Of a DNA stretch of 19,366 nt, positions 1 through 6,950 are shown one piece after another. The stretch's first letter is position 1. Every line of letters starts with the position of its first letter. This stretch comes from JBNJGT01 sp964473285 (lineage in GTDB: Archaea; Nanobdellota; Nanobdellia; Woesearchaeales; JACJVW01). The notes beneath the pieces were generated by a model. The model was not told the origin of the DNA and ran no database searches. It saw only the letters and a program-made list of their open reading frames with translations. Where the stretch lies: the NCBI GenBank assembly GCA_964473285.1, contig CAYYOI010000028.1:1-19366 (forward strand), written 5' to 3'. Both the position numbers and the translations under genes were made by a program.

Positions 1-27
1 ATATAAATATCCCGTAGAGAGATATAT

Positions 28-111
28 GTGTGCAAACAATTCGGTTTAGTTCAGAACAGAAAAGAAGAAATATCTGCCCTGGATAAACTCATTAGGTTGG
101 CTCATCAATAG
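28..111 (+). CDS. possible 27-aa micro-ORF, weak
   Basis: A GTG-started frame of 27 codons runs to a TAG and would encode a short, charged helical peptide with the C-terminal sequence LDKLIRLAHQ. A TATAAATA element at 2-9 has its centre about 23-26 bp before the GTG, like the leaderless promoters elsewhere in this window. The frame overlaps the end of the convergent signal-peptidase-like gene by a few bases. The same frame has a stop at 4-6, so it is not simply the end of a long gene entering from the left. It may be a tiny protein, a gene remnant or chance. Confidence 0.2.
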   Translation: MCKQFGLVQNRKEEISALDKLIRLAHQ

Positions 112-617
112 ATGATTGCCACAAGAACTCTTTTGACCTGTTCAAACCTTACCTTTTCAGGGTCTGGCTTTGAGAGATTATCTCCTTTAAGTATAGCATA
201 CCATCCATTACTGTCAGTTCCTATCTTTATGACCCTATGTATTATTGTTCCTTTTGCATAGCTTGACTTGTACGAGATAATATCACCTACATGGATTTCC
301 TCCGGACTTTCAGGCACAACTTGTATTGCATTTGCTTCACTGTCAATGATAGGGTCCATGGAATTTGTATCAGTAAAGCTTGCCCATTCAGGATTTTTTA
401 TTGAAAGGATAACCTCGTTATTATAGACCTTTATCTGGTCCTCTGAAATTCTGTCTGGAGGAGAGATCCTTTCCGGAACACTTCCTTTGATTATATCAAA
501 TACAGAGAAATCCTGGGAGGCTGGAGATTCTGCTTGAGGCATGAGGTGAAGGCTATAGACATTATTTCCCACCCATCCCAGGGCAAAGATGATGCAAAAC
601 AACAGGATCTTTTTCAT
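105..617 (-). CDS. S26-type signal peptidase-like membrane protein
   Basis: A 170-residue protein with one N-terminal hydrophobic segment (about residues 3-22) and an extracytoplasmic C-terminal half. The catalytic-type motif NSMDP puts a candidate nucleophile at Ser86. GDIISY follows, then HRV with a candidate base His127, and a KGDN motif (about 144-147), the order seen in signal peptidase I box regions. Archaeal and ER-type enzymes use Ser-His rather than Ser-Lys, and this protein fits that. The start is placed at MKKILLF, nine codons inside the longest frame, because the TATA box at 650-657 would start transcription near 627, downstream of the longer start. It could be the general signal peptidase or a specialised S24/S26-like protease. 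The stretch from about 32 to 80 is unlike standard Sec11. Confidence 0.75.
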   Translation of the reverse strand: MKKILLFCIIFALGWVGNNVYSLHLMPQAESPASQDFSVFDIIKGSVPERISPPDRISEDQIKVYNNEVILSIKNPEWASFTDTNSMDPIIDSEANAIQVVPESPEEIHVGDIISYKSSYAKGTIIHRVIKIGTDSNGWYAILKGDNLSKPDPEKVRFEQVKRVLVAIIY

Positions 618-649
618 AGTAATACCTGTGTGGTGGTAACACAAGGGTG

Positions 650-657
650 TTTATAAA
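650..657 (-). promoter_or_regulatory. TATA box for the signal peptidase-like gene
   Basis: TTTATAAA lies about 36 bp from the chosen ATG on the minus strand. A start of transcription about 26 bp downstream would give a leader of roughly 10 nt. An AGGT tetramer in that leader could serve as a weak ribosome binding site. Confidence 0.5.
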
Positions 658-871
658 TGTTTTGTTCGTTAGTCCCTGAAGAGTAGCTACTTAACAGAAT
701 GTTTGGAAGGTTAACAAACTCCTATTTTGATGCTCAATTAGGTGCTCCTGAACAAGGCTCGAGGGAGTCCATGAGCCCATGTCATATGCAGTTGACGTGC
801 CATAAGAAATTCGGACATACTTGGGTACTACAAACCCACAATAATAATCCTCCGATGACTTTCAGAAAGGA

Positions 872-2455
872 TTAGACTTTGAATTTGTCGACTAAGGAGT
901 TGGTTCCCTTCGCATTTTTGACCATATTGTCAGCAGAAGCACTGATCTCCTCCATGACCTGGTTTGTTTCTTGTACGTTTTGTGTCACTTCCGCCAGTTT
1001 TTCAGAGGATTCAGTTGCGAATATATTGACAGTGTCAATTGATTCCTTTGATTGTTGAGCACTTTTGATCTCTTCTTCTGTTGCAGTAGTGATCCCACTC
1101 ACATCTGTCTTGATCTGTTGAAGCTTATCCCGTAGGGTATTGAATGAATCCAGTGCTTGGGTTATGGTGGAGGTGCTTTCCTTGAAACTTTCTCCCCCTT
1201 TTCTTATACTTTCAACTGTGTTACTCGAGGAATCTTGGATATTGCTTATCAGGGTGCCTATTTCAGCGGTTTCTTTTTGTGTCTGTTGGGCCAGGTCTTT
1301 TACAGCCTCGGCCACAACTGCGAATCCTTTTCCTGCATCTCCTGCCCGGGCTGCTTCTATGCTCGCATTCAATGCCAAGAGGTTAGTCTCTTCTGATATT
1401 TTCTTAATCACTTCCACAAAATTGGTTATCTTAGTGATTTCAGCCCCGAGGTTCTCGACATCCTGCACCGATTGCATGATGAACCCGTATATGGAGTTTA
1501 ATTTCTCTTCCGCGTATTTGGCGTTTTGTGCCCCTTTTTCTCCCGCATCGGTTGCATTCTTTGTATTTTCCAGGGTTTTTTGGGCTGCCGAGGATACGGT
1601 ATTGATATTTTTCTCAAGGTGTTGGAACAAGGTAAGGTTCTCGTTGACAAATCCTTTGAGTTGATTGCTACCCTCAGAGATCTGCTGCACACTATCATTG
1701 ATTGCCTGCATGGACGTATTCACTTTCTTGGTATTGCTGGCAAGATTATCCGCTGTCTCTGTTGAGCTTGTGGTCTCGTCCTTAATGCTCATGACAAGAC
1801 CCTTCAGGTTGGTGACTGTGGAGTTGAATGTCTTGGCAAGTTTGCCTATCTCATCATCCTTGTCGAGAAGGATATTGGTATTCAGGTTGCCCTCCCCTAC
1901 AGTTTTTGTACTCTCATCCAATTGATGTATCGGTTCTATGACTATCTTTTTCAAAAGAAAGAACATCACTACAGTAATACCAATCAGTATCAGGAGGTTC
2001 TGGATGATTGATGCGAATGCTTCCTTTGTCATGAACTCATTGAGCTGGTCATCTGATAGAACCACAGTGACCCGGCCTAGTTCCCGCTCGAATGTATCTG
2101 ATTGGTATATGACCTCTTTTTCATAAGTGCTGGTATCCAGAGGATCGATATCAGATTGATATGCGGCAACCGAACTTCCCTCCTGGAACACTTCAATGGA
2201 GACAATCTTTTCATCAATTTCTCCCACTTCTTGGATCCCAAGCTTGATTGCTGGGTAATTCAAAGATAAGAGGCTCTGTTTGATTTGAGATGAGACCGTA
2301 TCAGCTACAAATCTGCCATGCTCTTCATGGTTTTCTCTGAGCTCTTTGATTGTCTCATTGATTGAATAGAGTGTTGATCCAGTGAGAAATAAGACAAGCA
2401 TGATCACTATCATAGCGATCAGTTTGAATTGGATACTCTTTCTTATTTGCTTCAT
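872..2455 (-). CDS. methyl-accepting chemotaxis transducer (MCP)
   Basis: A 527-residue membrane transducer. Residues about 11-32 form TM1, 33-145 an extracytoplasmic sensor domain of about 110 residues, and 146-172 TM2. A HAMP linker follows (about 173-222), then a long coiled-coil signalling domain. The conserved hairpin tip (about 353-389) carries EETNLLALNASIEAARAG and GKGFAVVAEAVKDLA, the CheA/CheW contact region of MCPs. The start is set at MKQIRKS; a longer start 11 codons upstream would overlap the phnD-like stop and add an odd FFFF stretch. The gene lies 20 bp downstream of a PhnD-type lipoprotein on the same strand, so the lipoprotein probably presents the ligand to this receptor. 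This resembles haloarchaeal BasB-BasT and CosB-CosT, where a binding lipoprotein signals through an MCP. CheA and CheW must be encoded elsewhere. Confidence 0.93.
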   Translation of the reverse strand: MKQIRKSIQFKLIAMIVIMLVLFLTGSTLYSINETIKELRENHEEHGRFVADTVSSQIKQSLLSLNYPAIKLGIQEVGEIDEKIVSIEVFQEGSSVAAYQSDIDPLDTSTYEKEVIYQSDTFERELGRVTVVLSDDQLNEFMTKEAFASIIQNLLILIGITVVMFFLLKKIVIEPIHQLDESTKTVGEGNLNTNILLDKDDEIGKLAKTFNSTVTNLKGLVMSIKDETTSSTETADNLASNTKKVNTSMQAINDSVQQISEGSNQLKGFVNENLTLFQHLEKNINTVSSAAQKTLENTKNATDAGEKGAQNAKYAEEKLNSIYGFIMQSVQDVENLGAEITKITNFVEVIKKISEETNLLALNASIEAARAGDAGKGFAVVAEAVKDLAQQTQKETAEIGTLISNIQDSSSNTVESIRKGGESFKESTSTITQALDSFNTLRDKLQQIKTDVSGITTATEEEIKSAQQSKESIDTVNIFATESSEKLAEVTQNVQETNQVMEEISASADNMVKNAKGTNSLVDKFKV

Positions 2456-2475
2456 TATATTAAAAAAGAAAAAAA

Positions 2476-3417
2476 TTATTTCCCCCATGTATCTAGATCA
2501 TAGAGGGCTTCTCCATGCACTAGGTCGCATGCTTTTTTGGCAGCCTGATAGTCTTCCCATCCTATTGCAACCCACTTCTCATATTTCGGGTTCGCTGCCT
2601 GCAAACCTTCAAGGTTGGTCTCATGCATTGTTACGAGCGCATCTTGTACCTTGTTAAGGACTTCATCAGGAACCTGTTCCGTGTTTACCACGAAGGGAAA
2701 CTCAGCAACAGGATCATGTTTCCAGATTGAGCGAAGACCTTGGTCCTTGTACTTATCTAATGTTGCTTCATTGATGAATGCCGCATCCATTGTTCCAGCC
2801 AAAACTGCCTCAACTGCTTTATCATGTGCCCCTAGATACTGCATACCTCCCTCAAAATAGGTCTCTTTATCAATGCCTTTTTCATTGAGCATCGCAGAAG
2901 GGAATAAGTTGCCGGATGTTGAAGACTTGCTTGTCCCAGTCACTTTCTTTCCCTCAAGATCCTCCACGGACTGGTATGAAGAATCTTCCTTGACTACCAG
3001 ATCTCCCTGGTACGTTGGTGATCCGCTCTTTTGAGCACAGGCAAATGGTACCACATTCTCATTCACCCCATGAGCCTGGACACTTGTTACCGGAGCAAGA
3101 TATGCAAACTCGATTTCTCCGGAAGTCAATTCCTTCACAACCTGTGTATACCCACCAAGTTCTCCCTCAGTGGGATAGAACTTCAGCTTGATATCCAGGC
3201 CTGTCTTCTCCTTAAGATACTCTTCAGTAGGTCCAAATCGTTCAAGCATTTCTGTTGGGTTCCTGAGTGGGAGGATACCCATTGTGTATGTTGTTTGAGC
3301 CTCTGTTTCTGAGTTCTCGGCAGGAGCCTCAGGGACATCAGTCTGTTGTTCTGTATTTGATTGTGAGCAACCGACAAGAATGAGCACGAGCAAAATAATT
3401 ACTGGTATTTTCTTCAT
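2476..3417 (-). CDS. PhnD-family solute-binding lipoprotein
   Basis: A 313-residue periplasmic-binding-type protein. The N-terminus is a lipoprotein signal peptide with lipobox LVGC and lipidated Cys17, followed by a Ser/Glu/Thr-rich linker to about residue 45. The body matches the phosphate/phosphite/phosphonate binding family (PhnD): GILPLRNP near the start, then a STSGNLFPSAML segment and the typical YLGAHDKAVEAVLAG stretch. Known relatives bind oxyanions such as phosphonate or phosphite; the ligand here cannot be read from sequence. No permease or ATPase gene adjoins it; instead an MCP follows. A role as the ligand-binding half of a chemoreceptor is therefore more likely than transport alone. 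A strong ribosome binding site precedes the ATG. Confidence 0.92.
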   Translation of the reverse strand: MKKIPVIILLVLILVGCSQSNTEQQTDVPEAPAENSETEAQTTYTMGILPLRNPTEMLERFGPTEEYLKEKTGLDIKLKFYPTEGELGGYTQVVKELTSGEIEFAYLAPVTSVQAHGVNENVVPFACAQKSGSPTYQGDLVVKEDSSYQSVEDLEGKKVTGTSKSSTSGNLFPSAMLNEKGIDKETYFEGGMQYLGAHDKAVEAVLAGTMDAAFINEATLDKYKDQGLRSIWKHDPVAEFPFVVNTEQVPDEVLNKVQDALVTMHETNLEGLQAANPKYEKWVAIGWEDYQAAKKACDLVHGEALYDLDTWGK

Positions 3418-3421
3418 GATT

Positions 3422-3429
3422 TCACCTCC
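3422..3429 (-). promoter_or_regulatory. strong Shine-Dalgarno site of the PhnD-like gene
   Basis: GGAGGTGA on the minus strand sits 4 nt before the ATG. This leadered start contrasts with the mostly leaderless starts elsewhere in the window. Confidence 0.75.
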
Positions 3430-3457
3430 AATTCCATTTCTATGGGGTACACATCAT

Positions 3458-3465
3458 TTTAAATA
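3458..3465. promoter_or_regulatory. shared bidirectional TATA element
   Basis: TTTAAATA on the plus strand reads TATTTAAA on the minus strand. Its centre is 26 bp from the ATG of the HxlR-like gene on the plus side, which implies a leaderless mRNA. On the minus side a start about 26 bp away leaves an 18-nt leader containing the Shine-Dalgarno site of the PhnD-like gene. One element apparently serves both divergent genes, so their transcription may be mutually exclusive. Confidence 0.6.
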
Positions 3466-3468
3466 TTA

Positions 3469-3484
3469 GTTCTTCTTTTAGAAC
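3469..3484. promoter_or_regulatory. inverted repeat, candidate operator
   Basis: GTTCT, six bases, AGAAC: a perfect 5-bp inverted repeat between the shared TATA element and the regulator start codon. A dimeric winged-helix protein bound here would block the plus-side promoter and could touch the minus-side one. Confidence 0.35.
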
Positions 3485-3487
3485 TGC

Positions 3488-3817
3488 ATGGGGTGCACAA
3501 TTCAAAGGTTCTACCGATTTTTGGGCAAGAAATGGGCATATCCCTTTTTTATAAATCTAGATGAATCAAGATGTTATAGTTTTGATGCACTGGTGAAGCT
3601 TACCAACCGAAGAATAAGTCGTTCAGTTCTCGTGGGTCTGCTGGCAGATGGGCTGGAACTAGGACTCATCGAAAAAAACTCTCGGGGCTATAAGATAACA
3701 GAGTTTGGGACGCAAATAAGACGACCCCTTTGGGAGATCCGCATCAAACTACTTAGACATAGCTGCCAAGATGAGATGTGTGCACAATTATGCCTTATTG
3801 ATAAAAAGCGGGTTTGA
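3488..3817 (+). CDS. HxlR-like winged-helix transcription regulator
   Basis: A 109-residue protein. FLGKKWAYPFFINL at the N-terminus, a helix-turn-helix around ALVKLTNRRISRSVLVGLLADGL (about 34-56), and a wing ending in YKITEFG (68-74) match the HxlR layout (GGKW, SPRVLSxRLxxLExxGL, YxLTxxG). The C-terminal tail has Cys93, Cys98 and Cys102 (CX4CX3C), plus Cys3 and Cys29. This could bind metal or sense redox state, but that is inference. The ATG lies exactly where transcription should start, so the mRNA is probably leaderless. It diverges from the PhnD-MCP pair, shares its promoter element, and is the obvious candidate to control that pair and itself. Confidence 0.75.
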   Translation: MGCTIQRFYRFLGKKWAYPFFINLDESRCYSFDALVKLTNRRISRSVLVGLLADGLELGLIEKNSRGYKITEFGTQIRRPLWEIRIKLLRHSCQDEMCAQLCLIDKKRV

Positions 3818-3981
3818 ACCAGGCCTGCCGCTATCGATTACTGCATTTCAACCCGAAATCCCCCCTTGAGGGGCACCTATCTAGAGATGACTGATAGAGG
3901 TAAAGCAGGGGTGTCTCTTTCTTTAAAGCAGTAAGGTCCTAAATTTTTGTTGCGAGAATTCCAGGAGAGTCTATCCGAAAC

Positions 3982-3989
3982 TTTAAATA
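3982..3989 (+). promoter_or_regulatory. TATA box of the first CheY gene
   Basis: TTTAAATA centred about 26 bp before the ATG, preceded by CCGAAA, a plausible BRE. The same CGAAA plus CTTTAAATA arrangement recurs upstream of the second CheY gene. Confidence 0.65.
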
Positions 3990-4011
3990 TAACATCCTCT
4001 TAACATATGAC

Positions 4012-4380
4012 ATGGTTAAAGTTCTCATAGTGGATGATTCCTCACTAATACGCTCTATGCTTGAAGATATTGCAAGGCAGAAAAATCTTGAGATAATCGA
4101 GGCCACAAATGTAGATGAGGCCATTGATTTTTACATAAATGAGCAGCCTTCTTTGGTTTTTATGGATATTATCCTGCAAAACGATGGCCGGACAGGTATA
4201 GACGCATTGAAGGCAATCAAAGAATATGATTCAGATGCCCGTGTCGTGATTGTCACATCCATTGGTGGAAACGAAGAGGTGATGCAGGAATGCATAGAGA
4301 GTGGTGCGATTGATTACATCACTAAACCCTTTAGCCGAGGCAAGATTCTTGAGACCATTGAAGACTACATAACTGAGTAA
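4012..4380 (+). CDS. CheY-type single-domain response regulator, copy 1
   Basis: A 122-residue receiver domain with no output domain. VLIVDDS gives the acidic pair Asp8/Asp9, LVFMDI gives the phosphoacceptor Asp52, VTS gives Thr82 and TKPF gives Lys105, so all catalytic residues are present. CheY proteins take phosphate from CheA and in archaea act on the archaellum motor through adaptors; here the target is unknown. It is followed 78 bp later by a paralogue of the same length, about 84 of 122 residues identical. It lies downstream of the MCP locus but has its own promoter, so co-regulation is not required. A two-component partner other than CheA is possible. Confidence 0.92.
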   Translation: MVKVLIVDDSSLIRSMLEDIARQKNLEIIEATNVDEAIDFYINEQPSLVFMDIILQNDGRTGIDALKAIKEYDSDARVVIVTSIGGNEEVMQECIESGAIDYITKPFSRGKILETIEDYITE

Positions 4381-4428
4381 TTCTATCTTATGCTTGAAAT
4401 AATGCATTGCTTCAAAAAACTCGAAATC

Positions 4429-4436
4429 TTTAAATA
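4429..4436 (+). promoter_or_regulatory. TATA box of the second CheY gene
   Basis: TTTAAATA preceded by TCGAAA, centred about 26 bp before the ATG at 4459. It supports that ATG rather than the in-frame one at 4441, which lies between the TATA box and the predicted transcription start. Confidence 0.65.
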
Positions 4437-4458
4437 AAGGATGTATTGTAGGTATTTG

Positions 4459-4827
4459 ATGGCAACAGTGCTGATAGTGGATGATTCTGCATTCATACGG
4501 TCTATTCTTGACGATGTGGTTTTGAAAAAGGAGATGGAATTCATAGAAGCAACAAATGTTGATGATGCCGTTGAATTTTACAAGGATGAACAGCCAGATC
4601 TGGTTCTCTTAGATATTATCCTGCAGAATGACGGTAGAAACGGGATTGATGTGCTAAAGGCCATAAAGGAATATGACCCAAACGCCCGCATCGTCATTGT
4701 TACATCCATTGCAGGTGATGAGGATATGATGGCGCAATGCATAGAAAAAGGAGCCATTGATTATATTACAAAACCTTTCACCAAAGATAAGATTGCTGCA
4801 ACCATTGAAGACTATATAACAGAATAG
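4459..4827 (+). CDS. CheY-type single-domain response regulator, copy 2
   Basis: A 122-residue receiver with the same key residues as copy 1: Asp8/Asp9 in VLIVDDS, Asp52 in LLDI, Thr82 in VTS, and Lys105 in TKPF. The segment from DIILQNDGR to the end is the most conserved between the copies. Changes cluster in helix 1 and helix 4 (about 20-30 and 85-97), faces that in CheY contact partners, so the copies may have different partners. The start at MATVLIVDD makes the two proteins equal in length and sits at the expected leaderless position. This is a tandem duplication with its promoter, not an operon. One copy may be a phosphate sink, as in other multi-CheY systems; that is inference. Confidence 0.92.
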   Translation: MATVLIVDDSAFIRSILDDVVLKKEMEFIEATNVDDAVEFYKDEQPDLVLLDIILQNDGRNGIDVLKAIKEYDPNARIVIVTSIAGDEDMMAQCIEKGAIDYITKPFTKDKIAATIEDYITE

Positions 4828-4832
4828 GAAAA

Positions 4833-4869
4833 CTTAAAAATTATATTCCTGTCAGTATAAAAGAGGTGA
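4833..4869 (+). promoter_or_regulatory. promoter and ribosome binding site of the acyl-CoA synthetase gene
   Basis: CTTAAAAA at 4833-4840 is a TATA-like element. Transcription would start near 4863, giving a 12-nt leader. GAGGTGA at 4863-4869 is 5 nt from the ATG at 4875, which decides that start over the GTG at 4866 inside the Shine-Dalgarno site. Confidence 0.55.
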
Positions 4870-4874
4870 CTCAT

Positions 4875-6950
4875 ATGAAACTTGATGTTCTTTTCAATCC
4901 TGAATCAATTGCCGTAGTTGGCGCAAGCAATAGACTTGGTAGTGTAGGAAATTCTCTCATGAAAAACCTGGTAGGGCAATTCTCAGGAATGATCTTTCCT
5001 ATAAACCCGAAACGTAAGAGCGTTCTTGGCATAAAAGCCTATTCTAGCCTTTTGAAAGTACCTGATAAGGTTGATTGTGTTGTTGTAGCTACTCCTGCAC
5101 CCACCATCCCTGGTATAATCAAGGAGGCTGCCAAGAAGAAGGTTTCAGGTATGGTCATCATATCAGCAGGCTTCAAGGAAGCAGGACCTGAAGGACAAAA
5201 GCGTTTTGAAGAAGCAAAAAAACTTGCCAAAAAGTCAGGAATAAGGGTTATTGGACCCAACTGCCTTGGGTTCTTAAGGCCTTCTTTGAACCTCAATGCA
5301 AGCTTTTCCCATAGAATGCCAAAACCAGGTAACCTGGCCTTCATTTCCCAAAGTGGTGCTTTATGTACTGCAATCTTGGACTGGTCACTATCCACAAATG
5401 TTGGTTTCAGTTATTTTATCTCAGTAGGTTCAATGATGGATGTGGGTTTTCCTGATCTCATAGAGCATTTTGGAGCTGATGAGGAGACTGATGCAATACT
5501 CATTTATATGGAATCAATTAGTGACCCCGATAAGTTCATTGAAGTTGCAAGAAAAGTAACTCCCAAAAAGCCGATAATTGTTGTAAAGGTAGGTAAGAGT
5601 TCTCAGGGAGCAAAGGCAGCCATGTCGCATACCGGCAGTCTTGCAGGAAACGACGCAGCATTTGATGCAGCATTTGAGCGTGCAGGCATAACCCGGGTTG
5701 ATAACTGTCATGCCCTATATGATTGTGCTCAGCTATTGAGTCAGCCCCTTCCGAAAGGAGACCGCCTTGCGGTTGTCACAAATGCCGGAGGTCCAGGGGT
5801 AATAACAACAGACAATATCATCGGTGCAGGAGGCAGGATTGCACAACTGTCTGAAAAGACTATCAAGGTCCTTGACAAGGTTTTGCCTGAAAACTGGTCC
5901 AGGAATAACCCTGTGGATGTATTGGGCGATGCAGGAGAGGACAGATACCATGCAGCACTTGACATAGTCAAGAAAGACTCCAATGTTGATGGTATCATAA
6001 TCATTCTTACCCCTCAGGCAATGACAGATTCAGTTGCAGTCGCAAAAACCATAAAGAAACTCAGGACCAATAAACCTCTCATGGCAGTCTGGATGGGTGA
6101 AGGAGATGTTGAAGGCGGACGCCAGGTCCTTCGTGAATCACATCTGCCTGCTTATCGTTATCCTCAACAGGCAGTCAATGGTTTTATGACCCTTGTGCAG
6201 CATAACATGCATCAGGATCGTATGAGAAAGGACAATTCTCCAATCCCTAAATATTCTGTTAATAAATCTGCAAATACCAGGATAATTAATTCCTTGAAAG
6301 GCCGCACTGCCCTTACTGAGTATGAAGCAAAAGAATTCATAAGTAACTATGGCATCCCTGTTGCAAAATACCATGTTGCAAAGACTAAATCAGAAGCAAA
6401 AAAGCTGGCGGATAAATTAGGCTATCCAGTGATGCTAAAGATTTTATCACCTGATATAATCCACAAGACGGATGTCAATGGAGTTCAGAAAGTAGATAGC
6501 CCTGACCAGCTTGAAAATACATTTGATTACATACTGCGCAATGCAAAAAAACATCATCCGGAATCTGATATCCATGGCATCCTGATAGAAGAAGTGAAAG
6601 CTAAGGATCATGAACTTTTGATAGGTGCAAAATATGACAAATTATTTGGTCATACACTAATGTTTGGTATGGGTGGAACCTCTGTGGAGATATTCCGTGA
6701 TACAAACCTTGCTTTGATTCCGCTTAACAGGCAACGGGCGCGGCAATTGATGGAAAACACAAAGGTATATACCTTGTTAAAAGGATATCGCGGTCAGAAA
6801 GGTGTTGATCTTAACCATCTTGAAGAAGTCTTATGCCGTATTTCCCAGCTCTTGCAGGATTTCCCTCAGATACAAGAGCTTGACATCAATCCCTTTTCGA
6901 TTGATAAGAAAGGTGTTGCCCTGGATGTAAAGATAATGAAAAAAAATTAA
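4875..6950 (+). CDS. acdA/B-like: ADP-forming acyl-CoA (acetyl-CoA) synthetase, fused alpha-beta
   Basis: A 691-residue fusion of both ACD subunits. It converts an acyl-CoA, ADP and phosphate to the acid, CoA and ATP, the usual substrate-level ATP step of fermentative archaea. A CoA-binding Rossmann domain (about 1-130) contains VVGAS and PNCLG. Two succinyl-CoA-synthetase-like domains follow, with the phosphorylated histidine in SHTGSLAG (His252). An ATP-grasp domain begins near 478 (LTEYEAKEF), with the second phospho-histidine motif HKTD (about His530) and ELDINPF near the end. All expected motifs are intact. The substrate may be acetate or another short or branched acid; sequence does not decide. 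It stands alone with its own promoter, and its stop codon overlaps the convergent lipoprotein gene. Confidence 0.95.
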   Translation: MKLDVLFNPESIAVVGASNRLGSVGNSLMKNLVGQFSGMIFPINPKRKSVLGIKAYSSLLKVPDKVDCVVVATPAPTIPGIIKEAAKKKVSGMVIISAGFKEAGPEGQKRFEEAKKLAKKSGIRVIGPNCLGFLRPSLNLNASFSHRMPKPGNLAFISQSGALCTAILDWSLSTNVGFSYFISVGSMMDVGFPDLIEHFGADEETDAILIYMESISDPDKFIEVARKVTPKKPIIVVKVGKSSQGAKAAMSHTGSLAGNDAAFDAAFERAGITRVDNCHALYDCAQLLSQPLPKGDRLAVVTNAGGPGVITTDNIIGAGGRIAQLSEKTIKVLDKVLPENWSRNNPVDVLGDAGEDRYHAALDIVKKDSNVDGIIIILTPQAMTDSVAVAKTIKKLRTNKPLMAVWMGEGDVEGGRQVLRESHLPAYRYPQQAVNGFMTLVQHNMHQDRMRKDNSPIPKYSVNKSANTRIINSLKGRTALTEYEAKEFISNYGIPVAKYHVAKTKSEAKKLADKLGYPVMLKILSPDIIHKTDVNGVQKVDSPDQLENTFDYILRNAKKHHPESDIHGILIEEVKAKDHELLIGAKYDKLFGHTLMFGMGGTSVEIFRDTNLALIPLNRQRARQLMENTKVYTLLKGYRGQKGVDLNHLEEVLCRISQLLQDFPQIQELDINPFSIDKKGVALDVKIMKKN

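Larger units (their letters stand above)
3442..3499. repeat. direct repeat pair flanking the shared promoter
   Basis: ATGGGGTACACA at 3442-3453 and ATGGGGTGCACA at 3488-3499 match at 11 of 12 positions, in the same orientation, 46 bp apart. They flank the shared TATA element: the left copy lies at the expected PhnD-side transcription start, and the right copy includes the start codon of the HxlR-like gene. They are candidate operator sites for that regulator. Confidence 0.45.

Noticed and set aside
1140..1664. Long plus-strand frame (174 aa) opposite the MCP gene
   Set aside because: It is antisense to the conserved MCP signalling domain, its sequence is low-complexity Ser/Phe/Ala-rich, and it has no promoter or ribosome binding site.
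2456..2488. Longer MCP start (MGEIIFFFF)
   Set aside because: It overlaps the end of the PhnD-like gene and adds a hydrophobic run before a normal transducer N-terminus; MKQIRKS is the better start.
3818..4011. CCCC-TTGA-GGGG hairpin at 3862-3873 and a repeated TAAAGCAG, taken as a terminator or RNA gene
   Set aside because: The stem is only 4 bp with no T-run after it, and the repeat is too short to mean much.
4441..4458. Upstream ATG of the second CheY gene
   Set aside because: It lies between the TATA box and the expected transcription start, and the shorter protein matches its paralogue exactly in length.
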